Shown: positions 26,723 to 35,886, numbered from the stretch's first letter. The stretch is 64,000 nt of DNA from Luteipulveratus mongoliensis (GCF_001190945.1 NZ_CP011112.1:1984001-2048000), one strand, 5' to 3'. Program-made: numbers and translations. The notes: generated by a model from the sequence alone, not told the origin.

Positions 26723-26728
26723 TAGGCT
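26723..26728 (+). promoter_or_regulatory. Probable -10 box, leaderless membrane-protein gene
   Basis: TAGGCT is followed by 6 nt and the ATG at 26735; no Shine-Dalgarno is present. The 131-bp interval from 26604 to 26734 also holds a CATCAGTA/TACTGATG inverted repeat (26601-26608 and near 26653-26660) of unknown meaning. Confidence 0.45.
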
Positions 26729-26734
26729 CTCGTC

Positions 26735-27091
26735 ATGGACGTCGTGTACGACCTCGTCGTCGTCATCCACCTGCTGGGGATGGCGGCACTGGTCGGCGGC
26801 TTCTTCGCGGTCTTCTCCTCGCCGACCGCCGGTCCGTTGATGGTGTGGGGTGCCCGCACCCAGCTGGTCACCGGACTCGTGCTCGCCGGTCTCGGCGAGG
26901 CCGTCGACTCACTGGACAAGGTGCCGGACCACAACAAGCTCGGGCTCAAGCTCCTGGTCGCCATCGCGGTCCTGGCCTTCGTCGAGGTCGCCCGGGTCCG
27001 TGAGAAGAAGGGCGGCCACGAGCCGGGCATGGTCAGTGCCGCCGGCTGGTTGGCGGTGCTCAACGTGGTGGTCGCCGCGGGCTGGAACTGA
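26735..27091 (+). CDS. Small integral membrane protein, unknown
   Basis: A 118-residue protein with an N-terminal helix starting DVVYDLVVVIHLLGMAALVG, a second helix near 38-52, a polar loop (SLDKVPDHNK), a third near 68-86 and a fourth near 97-115. Proteins of this type are widespread in actinobacteria without known function; a histidine in helix 1 is typical. The start is likely leaderless. It is convergent with the AbgT-family gene. Confidence 0.75.
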   Translation: MDVVYDLVVVIHLLGMAALVGGFFAVFSSPTAGPLMVWGARTQLVTGLVLAGLGEAVDSLDKVPDHNKLGLKLLVAIAVLAFVEVARVREKKGGHEPGMVSAAGWLAVLNVVVAAGWN

Positions 27092-27118
27092 CGCCCGCGA
27101 CGACCGACGACCACCAGG

Positions 27119-28675
27119 TCAGCGCACCGGTGCGCCCGGTCCGAGCGGGATGCCGAGAGCCCACCAGGCCAGGAAGAGCAGCGTCCACACGGTGGTCATC
27201 GCGACGGCGAGCGGCAGCGTGTACGACGCGAGTGTCCCGATGCCGGCGTTCTTGCGGTAGCGCTGCAGGAAGCCGAGCGCCATCACGAAGTACGGGCTCA
27301 TGGGCGTGATGGCCGTCGACCCGGAGTCAGCGATCCGGAACAGCGCCTGCGTGGTCTCAGCGGGCACCGAGAGCAGCATTAGCATCGGTACGACGACGGG
27401 CGCCGCGATCGACCACATCGCTGACCCGCTGGTCACCAGGACGTTGACGACGGACATCACCACCAGGATCAGCAGGAAGACCACGACGATCGGGATGCCG
27501 CTGGTCTTGAGCGCGTCCGCTGACGAGACGGCGATGACGTCCCCGAGGTGCGTCCAGTCGAAGTAGGCGAGGAACTGGGCAATCGCGAAGAACAGCACCA
27601 GAACTGGCGCCATCTGCTTCACGCCCTCACCCATCAGCGTGGGCACGTCCGAGGGTGCCTTGATCGATCCGGACCTCCAGCCGTAGACCACGCCGACGAC
27701 GGTGAACAGCACCGCGACGATGCCGGCGACACCGTCCAGGAACGGTGAGTCGGCCAGGCTGCCGCCCTCGCCACGCAGGGGAGAGCCGGACGGGATGACC
27801 ACGATCGCGAGAGCTACCAGCAGGATGCCTGCCGCCGCACCTGCCCAGCGCACCGCGGAAAGGTCGCGCGGGGACAGACGCAGATCGGCCACGTCGTCGA
27901 GGTCGGCGTCGGGGTCGGCATCAAGGTCGGGCCGTTTGGCGAGCACCCACCGCGTCACCAGCGTGATCACCGTGGCCAGCACGAACGACGACGCAATGTT
28001 GAAGTACCAGTTGCTCACCGCAGACACCGAGGCGCCCGGGTCGACGATCTTGGCTGCGGTGGTGGTGATGCCGGCGAAGATCGTGTCGTTCGGCGTCGGG
28101 ATCGGACTGGCGTCGTAGCCCGACGCGATCGCGGTGTACGCCACCACGATGCCGAGGATCGGCGACTTGCCTACCGCTCGAAAAGCCATGCCTCCCAACG
28201 GAACCAGGATGATGTACGCCGCGGCGCTCGCCACGTGCGAGACCGTGCCGGCGAAGGCGACGGCGAATACCACCCACGATGCCGGTACGCGTGAGACGGA
28301 CACCCGCATGAGCGCGGCGAGGAAGCCGGACCGCTCGGCGACGGCGACACCCATGATCACGACGACGATCGTGGCCATCGGCCCGAACGTGGCGAAGTTC
28401 TCGACAGCGGTCGACATCGCCATGGCGAGGCCGTCGCCGCTGAGCAGGTTGCGGACGACGACGGTCTTGTCGTCCTTGGGCGACACCACCGACACGTCCA
28501 TCGTGGACAGCACGGTGCTGATGACCGCCAGGATCGCGGCCAGGATCCAGAACAGCCAGAACGGGTGGGGCAGCGCGTTGCCGGCACGTTCGACCACAGC
28601 CAGTGCACGCAGCGTGCGCGGCAGCTCGGCCGGGCCATCTTGCGAACCGGTGGACTGCGTTGTGGGAGTAGACAT
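27119..28675 (-). CDS. AbgT-family transporter
   Basis: A 518-residue membrane protein with about 12 helices. AbgT hallmarks include SHVASAAAYIILVPLGG (about 145-161), ASGYDASPIPTPNDTIFAG (about 185-203) and DSGSTAITPMSPYFVMALGF (about 450-469). The family includes AbgT (p-aminobenzoyl-glutamate import) and MtrF/YdaH, reported as antimetabolite exporters. It is the last gene of a leftward operon with GntR regulator, creatininase-family enzyme and secreted esterase; this suggests uptake of a hydrolysis product, but export cannot be excluded. Confidence 0.88.
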   Translation of the reverse strand: MSTPTTQSTGSQDGPAELPRTLRALAVVERAGNALPHPFWLFWILAAILAVISTVLSTMDVSVVSPKDDKTVVVRNLLSGDGLAMAMSTAVENFATFGPMATIVVVIMGVAVAERSGFLAALMRVSVSRVPASWVVFAVAFAGTVSHVASAAAYIILVPLGGMAFRAVGKSPILGIVVAYTAIASGYDASPIPTPNDTIFAGITTTAAKIVDPGASVSAVSNWYFNIASSFVLATVITLVTRWVLAKRPDLDADPDADLDDVADLRLSPRDLSAVRWAGAAAGILLVALAIVVIPSGSPLRGEGGSLADSPFLDGVAGIVAVLFTVVGVVYGWRSGSIKAPSDVPTLMGEGVKQMAPVLVLFFAIAQFLAYFDWTHLGDVIAVSSADALKTSGIPIVVVFLLILVVMSVVNVLVTSGSAMWSIAAPVVVPMLMLLSVPAETTQALFRIADSGSTAITPMSPYFVMALGFLQRYRKNAGIGTLASYTLPLAVAMTTVWTLLFLAWWALGIPLGPGAPVR

Positions 28676-28703
28676 CTCGGGCTCCTCGTGGGTGCAGGCG
28701 GGG

Positions 28704-29666
28704 TCAGTGCCGGGGGAGTCGTTGACCGCGGAGGAAGGTCCACATCACGTCGTGGGCCTCGATGCTGTGGGTGGCGTAGCCGCCGCCGGAATAGCTGTCC
28801 TCACCGGGCCAGGTGTGACCCCCGCCGACAACCGCGACGTGCGCGACGTCCGAACCACTACGGCAGCCGTGCCAGTCGTACCGCGCGACGTCGTACGCGA
28901 CTCGCGTCTCGTGCGGACGGGTGCGGCAGCCGTCTCGGTCGGCCCATGCCCCGACCCAGTCGCGAATCGCGGGGAGTCCGCGGTCGGCATCGCCGGCGTA
29001 CGGGATCGTGGTGTCGGCCGTGCCGTGGAAATCGATGACCGGGACGCGTCGGCTGGGGTTGCAGGGGCGGCCGGTGGGGTAGAACGCTCCGGAGACCGGG
29101 GCGATCGCGGTGATTCGGTCGGACAGCTCGCACGCGAGGATGCCGGTGAAGCCGGCGCCGTTGGACTTGCCGGTCGCATAGACGCGGCGAGTGTCGACGC
29201 ACAGGTCGGACTCCAGGCTGTCCAGGAGATCGCCGGTGAAGGCGACGTCGTCGACGCCGGGGGCTGAGTAGGGCGCGCCCTCCCAGGCCTGACGCTCGCC
29301 GTCGCCGGTACCGATCACGCCGTTGGGATAGACCACGATCGCGGGCAGGTTGTCCAGACCCGAGAACGCCTGCGTGCCGGCACCGGTGTTGCCGCGCCCG
29401 TGGTAGGCGATGACCACCGGCCACGCGCGCCAGGTGCGGTAGCCCGCGGGCAGGTGGAGCTCGTACGTCCGGGCTCGGCCGCCACTGGAGACCGTGTGCT
29501 GACCGTCGACCGGGGCGGAGCCGATCCCGCAGCCAGTCGACCATCCGGATCCGGTTGGTGCTGAAGCAGATTCGGCGGTCGCGGCGCCGGCACCGGCTGC
29601 GCTCAGAGCAAGGACGCTGAAGGTCGAGACGACCGTGCGCCGTAAGCGGCTGGTCTTCGTTGACAT
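28704..29666 (-). CDS. Secreted esterase, PHB-depolymerase/LpqC family
   Basis: A 320-residue alpha/beta hydrolase with an N-terminal signal peptide (basic start, then VVSTFSVLALSAAGAGAATA ending near residue 31). The nucleophile elbow is GKSNGAGFTG (about 166-175, Gly-x-Ser-x-Gly). The oxyanion region reads VIAYHGRGN, and the acid/His residues fit PVIDFHGTADTTIPY and GGGHTWPGEDS. Relatives cleave feruloyl or acetyl esters or polyhydroxybutyrate. The substrate is unknown. It belongs to the GntR operon, with 28 bp to the transporter gene. Confidence 0.85.
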   Translation of the reverse strand: MSTKTSRLRRTVVSTFSVLALSAAGAGAATAESASAPTGSGWSTGCGIGSAPVDGQHTVSSGGRARTYELHLPAGYRTWRAWPVVIAYHGRGNTGAGTQAFSGLDNLPAIVVYPNGVIGTGDGERQAWEGAPYSAPGVDDVAFTGDLLDSLESDLCVDTRRVYATGKSNGAGFTGILACELSDRITAIAPVSGAFYPTGRPCNPSRRVPVIDFHGTADTTIPYAGDADRGLPAIRDWVGAWADRDGCRTRPHETRVAYDVARYDWHGCRSGSDVAHVAVVGGGHTWPGEDSYSGGGYATHSIEAHDVMWTFLRGQRLPRH

Positions 29667-29758
29667 TGCCGTTCCTTTCGGTGGCTGCCTCGTGCGGAGG
29701 CAGGCCGGGATGGGCGTCGGACCGAGGAGGGCGACGCCGGCGGGGGTGGGTGACGGGG

Positions 29759-30523
29759 CTAGGCGGTGTCCCAGTCCTGGATGAAGGTGGTGATGCGCTG
29801 GACGATGGCCTGGACGATCGCTTCGCCGTCCTCAGGTGTGACGCGCCTGGGGTCGCCCAGCACGCCGTTCTTGCTGAGCCGGTCGTAGGGCAGAGTGAGG
29901 GTGGGCTGTCCGTGCGTACGAGCCACGCGGCTCACGGGGTCGAACTGGTCGAGCGTCGTGGTGCCGGGCTCGAGGAGATCCGTGCGGACGAGTTCTGGTG
30001 CGAGAGTGAGCATCTGGGCCGTCTCGGCTTCTCCGGAGTGACCGTGCACCTCGCTCGGATCCAAGGCTGCGACCTCAGTGCGAGCCAGAGTGGTGAGTGG
30101 AGTCCAGGCCAGCTCCAGATCGGGCAGCTCGACGAGCAGGTCCTGCGCGACCGTCGTCAGCGCGGCGTTGTTGCCGCCGTGACCGGTCACGACGAGCACG
30201 CGACGGAAGCCGTGCCGGTGCAGGCTGAGGAGGTAGTCGCGTACGACGGCGGCGAAGGTCGTGGTCGACAGCGACATGGTGCCGGCGAACGCCAGGTGAT
30301 GCGGCGAGACGCCGACCGGGATCGAGGGGCCGATGAGGGCGCGCCCACCCGCCAGGTCCGCGACCTGCGCGCAGACCCGCTCGGCCCGGATGAGGTCGGT
30401 CGCCATCGGCAGGCCGGGGCCGTGCTGCTCGAAGGCACCCGCGGGCAGCAGCACGATCGGTTGGGACGGCACGGTGTCGGCGATCTCGAGCGTGGTCATT
30501 TCGCCCATGCGGTGCGTGGTCAC
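29759..30523 (-). CDS. Creatininase-family amidohydrolase
   Basis: A 254-residue metalloenzyme of the creatininase family. Metal ligands are visible in PAGAFEQHGPGLPMATD (about 27-43: Glu, His, Asp), in VTGHGGNNAA (about 109-118) and in HGHSGEAETAQM (about 160-171). Members hydrolyse creatinine, formamidopyrimidines or mycofactocin precursor (MftE). No mycofactocin genes are present, so an amide or lactam substrate is more likely. The start overlaps the GntR gene stop by 4 bp. Confidence 0.88.
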   Translation of the reverse strand: MTTHRMGEMTTLEIADTVPSQPIVLLPAGAFEQHGPGLPMATDLIRAERVCAQVADLAGGRALIGPSIPVGVSPHHLAFAGTMSLSTTTFAAVVRDYLLSLHRHGFRRVLVVTGHGGNNAALTTVAQDLLVELPDLELAWTPLTTLARTEVAALDPSEVHGHSGEAETAQMLTLAPELVRTDLLEPGTTTLDQFDPVSRVARTHGQPTLTLPYDRLSKNGVLGDPRRVTPEDGEAIVQAIVQRITTFIQDWDTA

Positions 30524-31206
30524 GAGCGGTCCTCGAAGTCCGCGGCCGCGACCGAGTCGCGGATCGTGGTGAGGTGGTCGCGGGTCAGGTCGTGTGCTGC
30601 GGAGGCATCGCCATCGCGAACGGCTTCGAGGATCTGCTGGTGCTCGGTGTGGTCGCGCTGCCGATCGTCGTAGCGGAACCGGATCTCGGTCTGCTCGTGG
30701 GCGCGTACGTGCAGGAGGGCCTCGACCGTCTGGCGTACCAGCGGGTTGCCCGTCGCGCCGGCGAGCTCGATGTGGAAGTTGATGATCGGGCGGACGTCCT
30801 TGGCGGGCGGGTTCAGGGCGTTGGCCGTGGCCTGCTCCATCCGCCGCAGTGCGGCATCGTCCCGTTCGCGCGCGGCAGCGGCGGCGATCCCGGGCTCCAG
30901 CACGAGTCGTGCCTCAGCGAGCTCCAGCACGGCCTCTCGGGTGATCAGCCGACGGTGCGGGTTGGCCAGCACGCTGCGGTCGATACCGGGTCCGATGTAG
31001 GTGCCCGAGCCGTGCCGCAGCTCCACCACGTTGGTGGCCTCGAGCCGACGCAGGGCCTCGCGCACGGTCGGCGTCGTGACGTCGAAGCGCTTGGCCAGGT
31101 CACGCGAGGACTCCAGCACGTCTCCGGGCGTCAGCTGCTCAGCGCGGATCAGCGCGACGATGTCGTCGGCGAGCTGCTCGGAGAAGGAAGGGCGCGGCTG
31201 ATTCAT
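30520..31206 (-). CDS. GntR/FadR-family repressor
   Basis: A 228-residue regulator. The N-terminal winged helix has LESSRDLAKRFDVTTPTVRE (about 31-50) and the wing HGSGTYIG. The C-terminal FCD all-helical ligand domain includes FHIELAGATGNPLVRQTVE (about 143-161), with likely metal-binding histidines. Just upstream of its start is a 17-bp near-perfect palindrome, a good candidate for its own operator. It heads an operon with creatininase, esterase and AbgT transporter, which it probably represses until a small acid appears. Confidence 0.9.
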   Translation of the reverse strand: MNQPRPSFSEQLADDIVALIRAEQLTPGDVLESSRDLAKRFDVTTPTVREALRRLEATNVVELRHGSGTYIGPGIDRSVLANPHRRLITREAVLELAEARLVLEPGIAAAAARERDDAALRRMEQATANALNPPAKDVRPIINFHIELAGATGNPLVRQTVEALLHVRAHEQTEIRFRYDDRQRDHTEHQQILEAVRDGDASAAHDLTRDHLTTIRDSVAAADFEDRS

Positions 31207-31207
31207 A

Positions 31208-31224
31208 AAGTGAATAAATCACTT
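31208..31224. promoter_or_regulatory. GntR operator candidate
   Basis: AAGTGAATAAATCACTT is an inverted repeat (AAGTGA/TCACTT around a 5-nt centre) ending 2 bp from the ATG of the GntR gene. AT-rich dyads of this length at this place are typical autoregulatory sites of the FadR subfamily. Confidence 0.6.
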
Positions 31225-31287
31225 GGTCAATCATGTGTCAAGGGTCACATCGCTGGTCGTGGCCGGGAGTGCAGCCGCTGACCAGCG

Positions 31288-31803
31288 TCAGTCGCCCGTG
31301 AAGTCGAGGGCGCCGTGCTCCAGTGTCTGCTCGCCGCGACGCCCCGCCGGGGACTTCCACGTGACGTGGCACTCGAAGGCGCTGCTCGGCACGAATGTGT
31401 GCTCCGTAGGTGGTGATTGGCCCTCCATCGCGGCCCGCACGGCCTTGATGCTCTCAACAGCATTCCGCGCCTTCTCCCGGGCGTCCCGATCTGCCGCCGC
31501 GGTCGCATCGAGGTCGACATGTCCACCGCTGGGGACGTCTCCGAACGTCTCCGGCGGCAGCACCACACCGTTGATCACGTACGCCACCTCGACGTCCAGC
31601 GCGGTATGGAGCCCGATGTTCGTGAGTCGCAGGACGCCACGGGTGGGGATGCTGTCAGCCCAGAGCACGACGTGATCTTCGGTCTCGAGCTCAAGTGCCC
31701 GGGCGGCGATCTTGTTCGCGCCCTGCGCCTGCCGCCAGGCGATACCTGCCGTGCCCAGCGCGATGACGACTCCGGCACCTTGGAACCAGTCCGTGACCGC
31801 CAT
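31288..31803 (-). CDS. Single-helix membrane protein, unknown
   Basis: A 171-residue protein with an N-terminal transmembrane segment (GAGVVIALGTAGIAW, about 8-22), a linker rich in Ala/Glu, and a soluble beta-rich region (LRLTNIGLHTALDVEVAYVI) that resembles small Ig-like modules. ATG 31803 is supported by GGGGAGG 7 nt upstream. It stands alone between the GntR operon and dedA. No family recognised. Confidence 0.68.
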   Translation of the reverse strand: MAVTDWFQGAGVVIALGTAGIAWRQAQGANKIAARALELETEDHVVLWADSIPTRGVLRLTNIGLHTALDVEVAYVINGVVLPPETFGDVPSGGHVDLDATAAADRDAREKARNAVESIKAVRAAMEGQSPPTEHTFVPSSAFECHVTWKSPAGRRGEQTLEHGALDFTGD

Positions 31804-31899
31804 CGCCAAGCCTCCCCAGCTGCCGTTCTCGGCAGACTACGGCGCACGGGGCAAGCGCGGCAGCCGTACGGCCGCAGAGCACGACGAGGTCGGGAGAGC

Positions 31900-32547
31900 T
31901 CAGACGCCCTCGGCCGCCCGGCGTGCGGCGGCGTACGCCTCGACGTTGCGCTGCACGCGCCGACGCAGCACGGTCGAGGCCGTGATGCCGACGACGACGG
32001 CGATGCCGAGACCCACGAATGAGAAACCCTTGAGCCACGACTCGGCCGCCGTACCGACGTAGTAGACGAGGTACGTCGTACCACCGGCCCAGGCGATCGC
32101 GCCGCAGACATTGGCGACCAGGAACCTCGGGTACGCCATCTGCAGCGAGCCGGACAGCGGGCCGGCGAAGATGCGAAGCAGGGCGACGAACCGCCCGAAG
32201 AACACTGCCACCATGCCGTAACGGCTGAACAAGTGCCGGGCGTACGCCAGCAGGTCGTCGTTGACGTGATCGGGGAAGCGCCTGCCGAGGAACCCGAACA
32301 GCCGGTCGCCGTAGCGCCGTCCGACGGCGTAGCCGATCGAGTCCCCGACGACCGCGCCCACCACCGCGGCCAGAGCGACACCGTGCGGGCTGACATCCAG
32401 CTCGTGACGGCTGGCGAGCAGCGCGGCCGTCACCAGCACGATCTCACCGGGCAGCGGGATGCCGATGCTCTCGAGACCGACCACCCCGCCGGCCAGGACG
32501 TAGACCAGGATCGGCGGGACGGACACCAGCCAGTGCTCAACATTCAC
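31900..32547 (-). CDS. DedA family membrane protein
   Basis: A 215-residue DedA/VTT-domain protein. ESIGIPLPGEIVLVTAA (about 25-41) and GDSIGYAVGRRYGDRL (about 66-81) are the family motifs, and FFGRFVALLRIFAGPLSG (about 111-128) carries the conserved arginine. DedA proteins act as undecaprenyl-phosphate or phospholipid flippases and affect membrane homeostasis. I use the GTG at 32547; a longer reading from 32634 would add a non-hydrophobic extension unlike the family. Confidence 0.87.
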   Translation of the reverse strand: MNVEHWLVSVPPILVYVLAGGVVGLESIGIPLPGEIVLVTAALLASRHELDVSPHGVALAAVVGAVVGDSIGYAVGRRYGDRLFGFLGRRFPDHVNDDLLAYARHLFSRYGMVAVFFGRFVALLRIFAGPLSGSLQMAYPRFLVANVCGAIAWAGGTTYLVYYVGTAAESWLKGFSFVGLGIAVVVGITASTVLRRRVQRNVEAYAAARRAAEGV

Positions 32548-32651
32548 ACCCGCATTGTGCCCCGCGGCTCGCCCCTCGCTGCCTGTGGATAGCCGAACGG
32601 CTCGCCCGTCCCGCTCTGCGACGCTGGCCCGCATGTCGAGGAGGAGGCACG

Positions 32652-33200
32652 ATGGGAACCATGACGCTGCTGCCGCAGAGCAGACCGTTCACTCGGACGG
32701 ACCTGGATGCGATGCCCGATGACGGGCACCGTTATGAGCTCATCGACGGGATGCTCGTCGTGACGCCGGCTCCATCGATCCAGCACCAGCGGGTGGTGGG
32801 CAGTCTCTACAGGCTGCTCTTTGCCGCATGCCCGGACCAGCTGGAGGTCATCTTCGCGCCCTTCGAGGTCGCGCTCGCCAAGGACACCGTCGTGCAGCCG
32901 GACCTGCTGGTCGCCCCGCGAGCGTCCTTCACCGACCGCGACCTGCCGACGGCACCGCTTCTGGCGGTCGAGATCCTCTCGCCGAGCACTCGGCGCTACG
33001 ACCTCACGCTCAAGCGTGACCGGTTCGAGGCGTCTGGCGCGGCGTCCTACTGGGTCATCGATCCGATCACCCTCACGTTGATCGCGTGGGACCTTGCCGA
33101 GGGTCGCTATGTCGAGCGGGCGAACCTCAAGGGTGATGAGTCGTACGACGCCACCTCGCCTTTCGCCGTCACGGTGACACCGGCGCAGCTCGGTCGATAG
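32652..33200 (+). CDS. Uma2-family (DUF820) PD-(D/E)XK-like protein
   Basis: A 182-residue protein with the Uma2 fold, a restriction-endonuclease-like domain. It has HRYELIDGMLVV (about 26-37), VVQPDLLVAP (about 79-88, Asp ligand) and LLAVEILSPSTRRYD (about 102-116, Glu followed by the S-x-S region) and then DLTLKRDRFEASGAASYWVID. Biological role is unknown; the family is best known from cyanobacteria. ATG 32652 has GGAGG upstream. It abuts the convergent methyltransferase gene (1 bp between stops). Confidence 0.86.
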   Translation: MGTMTLLPQSRPFTRTDLDAMPDDGHRYELIDGMLVVTPAPSIQHQRVVGSLYRLLFAACPDQLEVIFAPFEVALAKDTVVQPDLLVAPRASFTDRDLPTAPLLAVEILSPSTRRYDLTLKRDRFEASGAASYWVIDPITLTLIAWDLAEGRYVERANLKGDESYDATSPFAVTVTPAQLGR

Positions 33201-33201
33201 C

Positions 33202-33969
33202 TCAGGCCGGTTTGCGGCACTCGATCAAGAAGCGCTCGGACGTCGCCCGGAACGGCCCGTCCGCGACGATCCGGTCGTGCAACCGGCGTAGCTGATCGTG
33301 GTACCGCTCGACGGTGAAGTCGGGCACGATCCAGATCACCTTGCGCAGGAACACCACGACAGCCGCGATGTCGTCGAACGTCATCGGCATCGACGCCACC
33401 TGCAGGTCGACCACGTCCAGCCCCGCTGCCTCTGCCTCGGCCGCCAGCCGCGCCGGCACTCGGGCGTCGCCGATGTCGTACGGCCCGATCATCGCCTCGG
33501 TGAGCTCGCGGACCGTGCCGTTGCCGACCTGCTGGGACAGGTAGGTGCCGCCGGGAGCGAGCACCCGTGCGATCTCGGGCCAGATCGTCACGGTCGGGTG
33601 CCGAGATACGACTGAGTGAAAGGCGTTGCTGTCAAAGGGGATTGGCCCAGCGTCTGGAGCCTCCACGACGACAGCGTGCCACGGGTCGAGGCGCCGCGTC
33701 GCGAGCGTGGCGTTGGGCGACCACGACTCGGTCGCGCAGACGGTGCCCGGCGCAGCCGCGGCAGAAGACAGTGCGCCGGCCAGCACCTCACCGCCTCCCG
33801 TCTGCAGATCCAGCACATCCGGCGTGGACGACAACCGCTCCGCGAGGAGGCGGGCGTACGCCCACGGCGGCCGTCCCTCGGTGGCGCGACCGGCGAACCA
33901 CGAGAAGTCCCAGCCCTCGACCGGCACCGACTGACCCTCGGCGAGCAGGTCCTCGAAAGCCCTCGTCAC
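33202..33969 (-). CDS. SAM-dependent class I methyltransferase
   Basis: A 255-residue methyltransferase. The SAM-binding motif I reads VLDLQTGGGEVLAG (about 52-65), a variant of the usual E/DxGxGxG, and motif post-I is VCATESWSPNA. IARVLAPGGTYLSQQVG (about 133-149) is motif III-like. Substrate unknown. Its start overlaps the end of the serine-hydrolase gene by 4 bp, so it is last of a leftward group with that gene and the GNAT gene. Confidence 0.82.
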   Translation of the reverse strand: MTRAFEDLLAEGQSVPVEGWDFSWFAGRATEGRPPWAYARLLAERLSSTPDVLDLQTGGGEVLAGALSSAAAAPGTVCATESWSPNATLATRRLDPWHAVVVEAPDAGPIPFDSNAFHSVVSRHPTVTIWPEIARVLAPGGTYLSQQVGNGTVRELTEAMIGPYDIGDARVPARLAAEAEAAGLDVVDLQVASMPMTFDDIAAVVVFLRKVIWIVPDFTVERYHDQLRRLHDRIVADGPFRATSERFLIECRKPA

Positions 33970-35327
33970 GCGTGCCAGCCCCGACCGTCCACGCCGCCGG
34001 GGATGTCGCTGTCCGGGTCGTATGGGTCACGGGTCAGCCGGAAGCTCCCCAGGTCGAGGTACGCCGCGCGCTCGGCCGGGCCATGTGCCCGCAGCACCTC
34101 GCCCGCCCAGTAGTCGTCCTGGCCGAGCCAGGTGCCGTCGTCCTGCGGGACGAACCGTGACCACGTCCCTACGCCGTCGTTCATCGTCAGTACGAGCTCG
34201 CCGCCGGGTGCGCTGCGCAGGTCGAAGCGGCGCGGCCCCCAGTGCCAGTGGCCGACGAGCCCAGCGGATGCCGGAGCGTCGGGGTCGGCGTGCCAGGCCT
34301 CGACCGGGCGAGGGTCGTGCTCCTCGAGCAGGTCGACCAGGTCCCAGGTGATGGTCGGGCCGGGGCCGCCCGTGGAGTTGGTGAGCAGCGCAATGCCGTC
34401 GCCGGTCTCGACGTCGACGCGCACGACGCCCTGGAACCCGGGCATCGAGCCGCCATGGCCGATGTAGTGGGTTCCGTCGCGGTTGAACACATCGAGGCCG
34501 ATGCCGTAGGCGCGCACCCACGGCTGGCCGGGTGCGTCATAGACCACGGCCGGCGCGTGCATCGAGAGCCGGAGGTCGTCCGGGAGCACCGCGTCGTTGC
34601 CGCCATGCAGGAACGCAGCCCAACGGCACAGGTCGCCCACGGTCGACCAGACCTGGCCGGCCGGCGCCATCGCACCGGTGTCCTGCGACGGCTCGTGGTG
34701 GATGAGGTCGGCGAGCGAGTGGACCGCCAGCCCGGGAGCGCTGGGCGCCACGGCGTCGTACGACGTCCGCGCCATCCCCAGCGGGTCGAGGATCTCGTCG
34801 CGAACCACTTCGAACCAACCCCGCCCGCGCGTGGTCTCAATCAACCGGCCGAGCACGGCGAAGCCGATGTTGGAGTAGTGGAATCGCCGACCAGGGTTGT
34901 GCACCAAGCGAATTGACGGCTGAAGGTCGTCCCAGGAGACGCCGGGGGAGCGCTCCCACCACGAGCCGGTCGTCTCGGCCTGCAGCCCGGAGGACTGGGT
35001 CAGCAGAGCGAGCACCGTGACTCCGTCGAGGCGGTCGGCGAGCTCGGGCAGGTGTCGACCGATCGGGTCGGTGAGCCGCACGGAGCCGTCCGCCACCAGA
35101 CGCATCACCTCGACTGCCACCAACGTCTTGGTGATCGAGCCGATGCGGTACTGCGTGTCCGGAGTCGCCGTCTCTCCGCCGGCGCGACCGTCGATCGTGC
35201 CGACGGCCCCCGCCCACGCGACGTCACCATCACGCAGCAAGGCAGCCGTGATGGACGGAAGCCGTTGCTGCGCTTGCTCTTTCGCGAGGCGATCAGACAA
35301 GAACGGGGCAGCAGGTGAGGCGGTCAC
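33966..35327 (-). CDS. Serine beta-lactamase-fold hydrolase
   Basis: A 453-residue member of the class C beta-lactamase/penicillin-binding-like hydrolases. The nucleophile motif is GSITKT (SxxK, about residues 69-74), followed by YSN (about 151), and HGGSMPG for the KTG-equivalent (about 294). The last 120 residues form a separate beta-rich domain often found after this catalytic module. There is no signal peptide, so it is cytosolic, an esterase or peptidase rather than a true lactamase. GTG 35327 is 4 bp after the preceding stop and gives the expected domain start. Confidence 0.85.
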   Translation of the reverse strand: MTASPAAPFLSDRLAKEQAQQRLPSITAALLRDGDVAWAGAVGTIDGRAGGETATPDTQYRIGSITKTLVAVEVMRLVADGSVRLTDPIGRHLPELADRLDGVTVLALLTQSSGLQAETTGSWWERSPGVSWDDLQPSIRLVHNPGRRFHYSNIGFAVLGRLIETTRGRGWFEVVRDEILDPLGMARTSYDAVAPSAPGLAVHSLADLIHHEPSQDTGAMAPAGQVWSTVGDLCRWAAFLHGGNDAVLPDDLRLSMHAPAVVYDAPGQPWVRAYGIGLDVFNRDGTHYIGHGGSMPGFQGVVRVDVETGDGIALLTNSTGGPGPTITWDLVDLLEEHDPRPVEAWHADPDAPASAGLVGHWHWGPRRFDLRSAPGGELVLTMNDGVGTWSRFVPQDDGTWLGQDDYWAGEVLRAHGPAERAAYLDLGSFRLTRDPYDPDSDIPGGVDGRGWHA

Positions 35328-35331
35328 GCGA

Positions 35332-35853
35332 TCAGTCTCGCAGGTCGATCCAGTAACGCTCCCGGCCGTTCCGCACGTCCTCGAGCACACCGCCGCTGCC
35401 GACGATCGTGCGCCGCGAGGCGACGTTGTCGTCGTCGCAGGTGACCAGGACCCGATCCAGCCCGAGTGCACGTGCCTGGTCGAGCGAGGCCCGCAGCGCG
35501 CCGGTGGCGACACCGCGTCCGCGGGCAGACGGCCGGACGCCGTAGCCGATGTGACCGCCCTCCTCGAGGAGGAAGTCGTTCAGCTCGTGCCGCAGGCTGA
35601 GCGAGCCGAGCACTCGCTCGGGCTCGAGGTCGTCGACGATCCAGTAGAGCGTGGCCGGCACGAAGCCCGCCTCCGGCTCGGTGCGTGCACGGTGCTGCGT
35701 CGCGACGAAGGACGCGAAGACGTCAGTGCTCCGCAGCTCGTCCAGGTCCCATCGCATCGTCGAGAACCCGTGCAGCCGAGCACCGTCGAACTCGTCGACT
35801 GCTTCGAACCAGGCGTCCTGGAGGTCGGTCGTAGGCGGGATGAGCCGAATCAT
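35332..35853 (-). CDS. GNAT family N-acetyltransferase
   Basis: A 173-residue acetyltransferase with clear acetyl-CoA motif GYGVRPSARGRGVATGAL (about 103-120, R/QxxGxA) and DDDNVASRRTIVGSGG (about 140-155) typical of RimJ/YjdJ-like enzymes. It precedes the serine hydrolase gene by 4 bp in one transcription unit. Substrate not deducible. Confidence 0.86.
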   Translation of the reverse strand: MIRLIPPTTDLQDAWFEAVDEFDGARLHGFSTMRWDLDELRSTDVFASFVATQHRARTEPEAGFVPATLYWIVDDLEPERVLGSLSLRHELNDFLLEEGGHIGYGVRPSARGRGVATGALRASLDQARALGLDRVLVTCDDDNVASRRTIVGSGGVLEDVRNGRERYWIDLRD

Positions 35854-35886
35854 GGCCAGACCGTACGACGTCCGTCTGGTGAGCGG

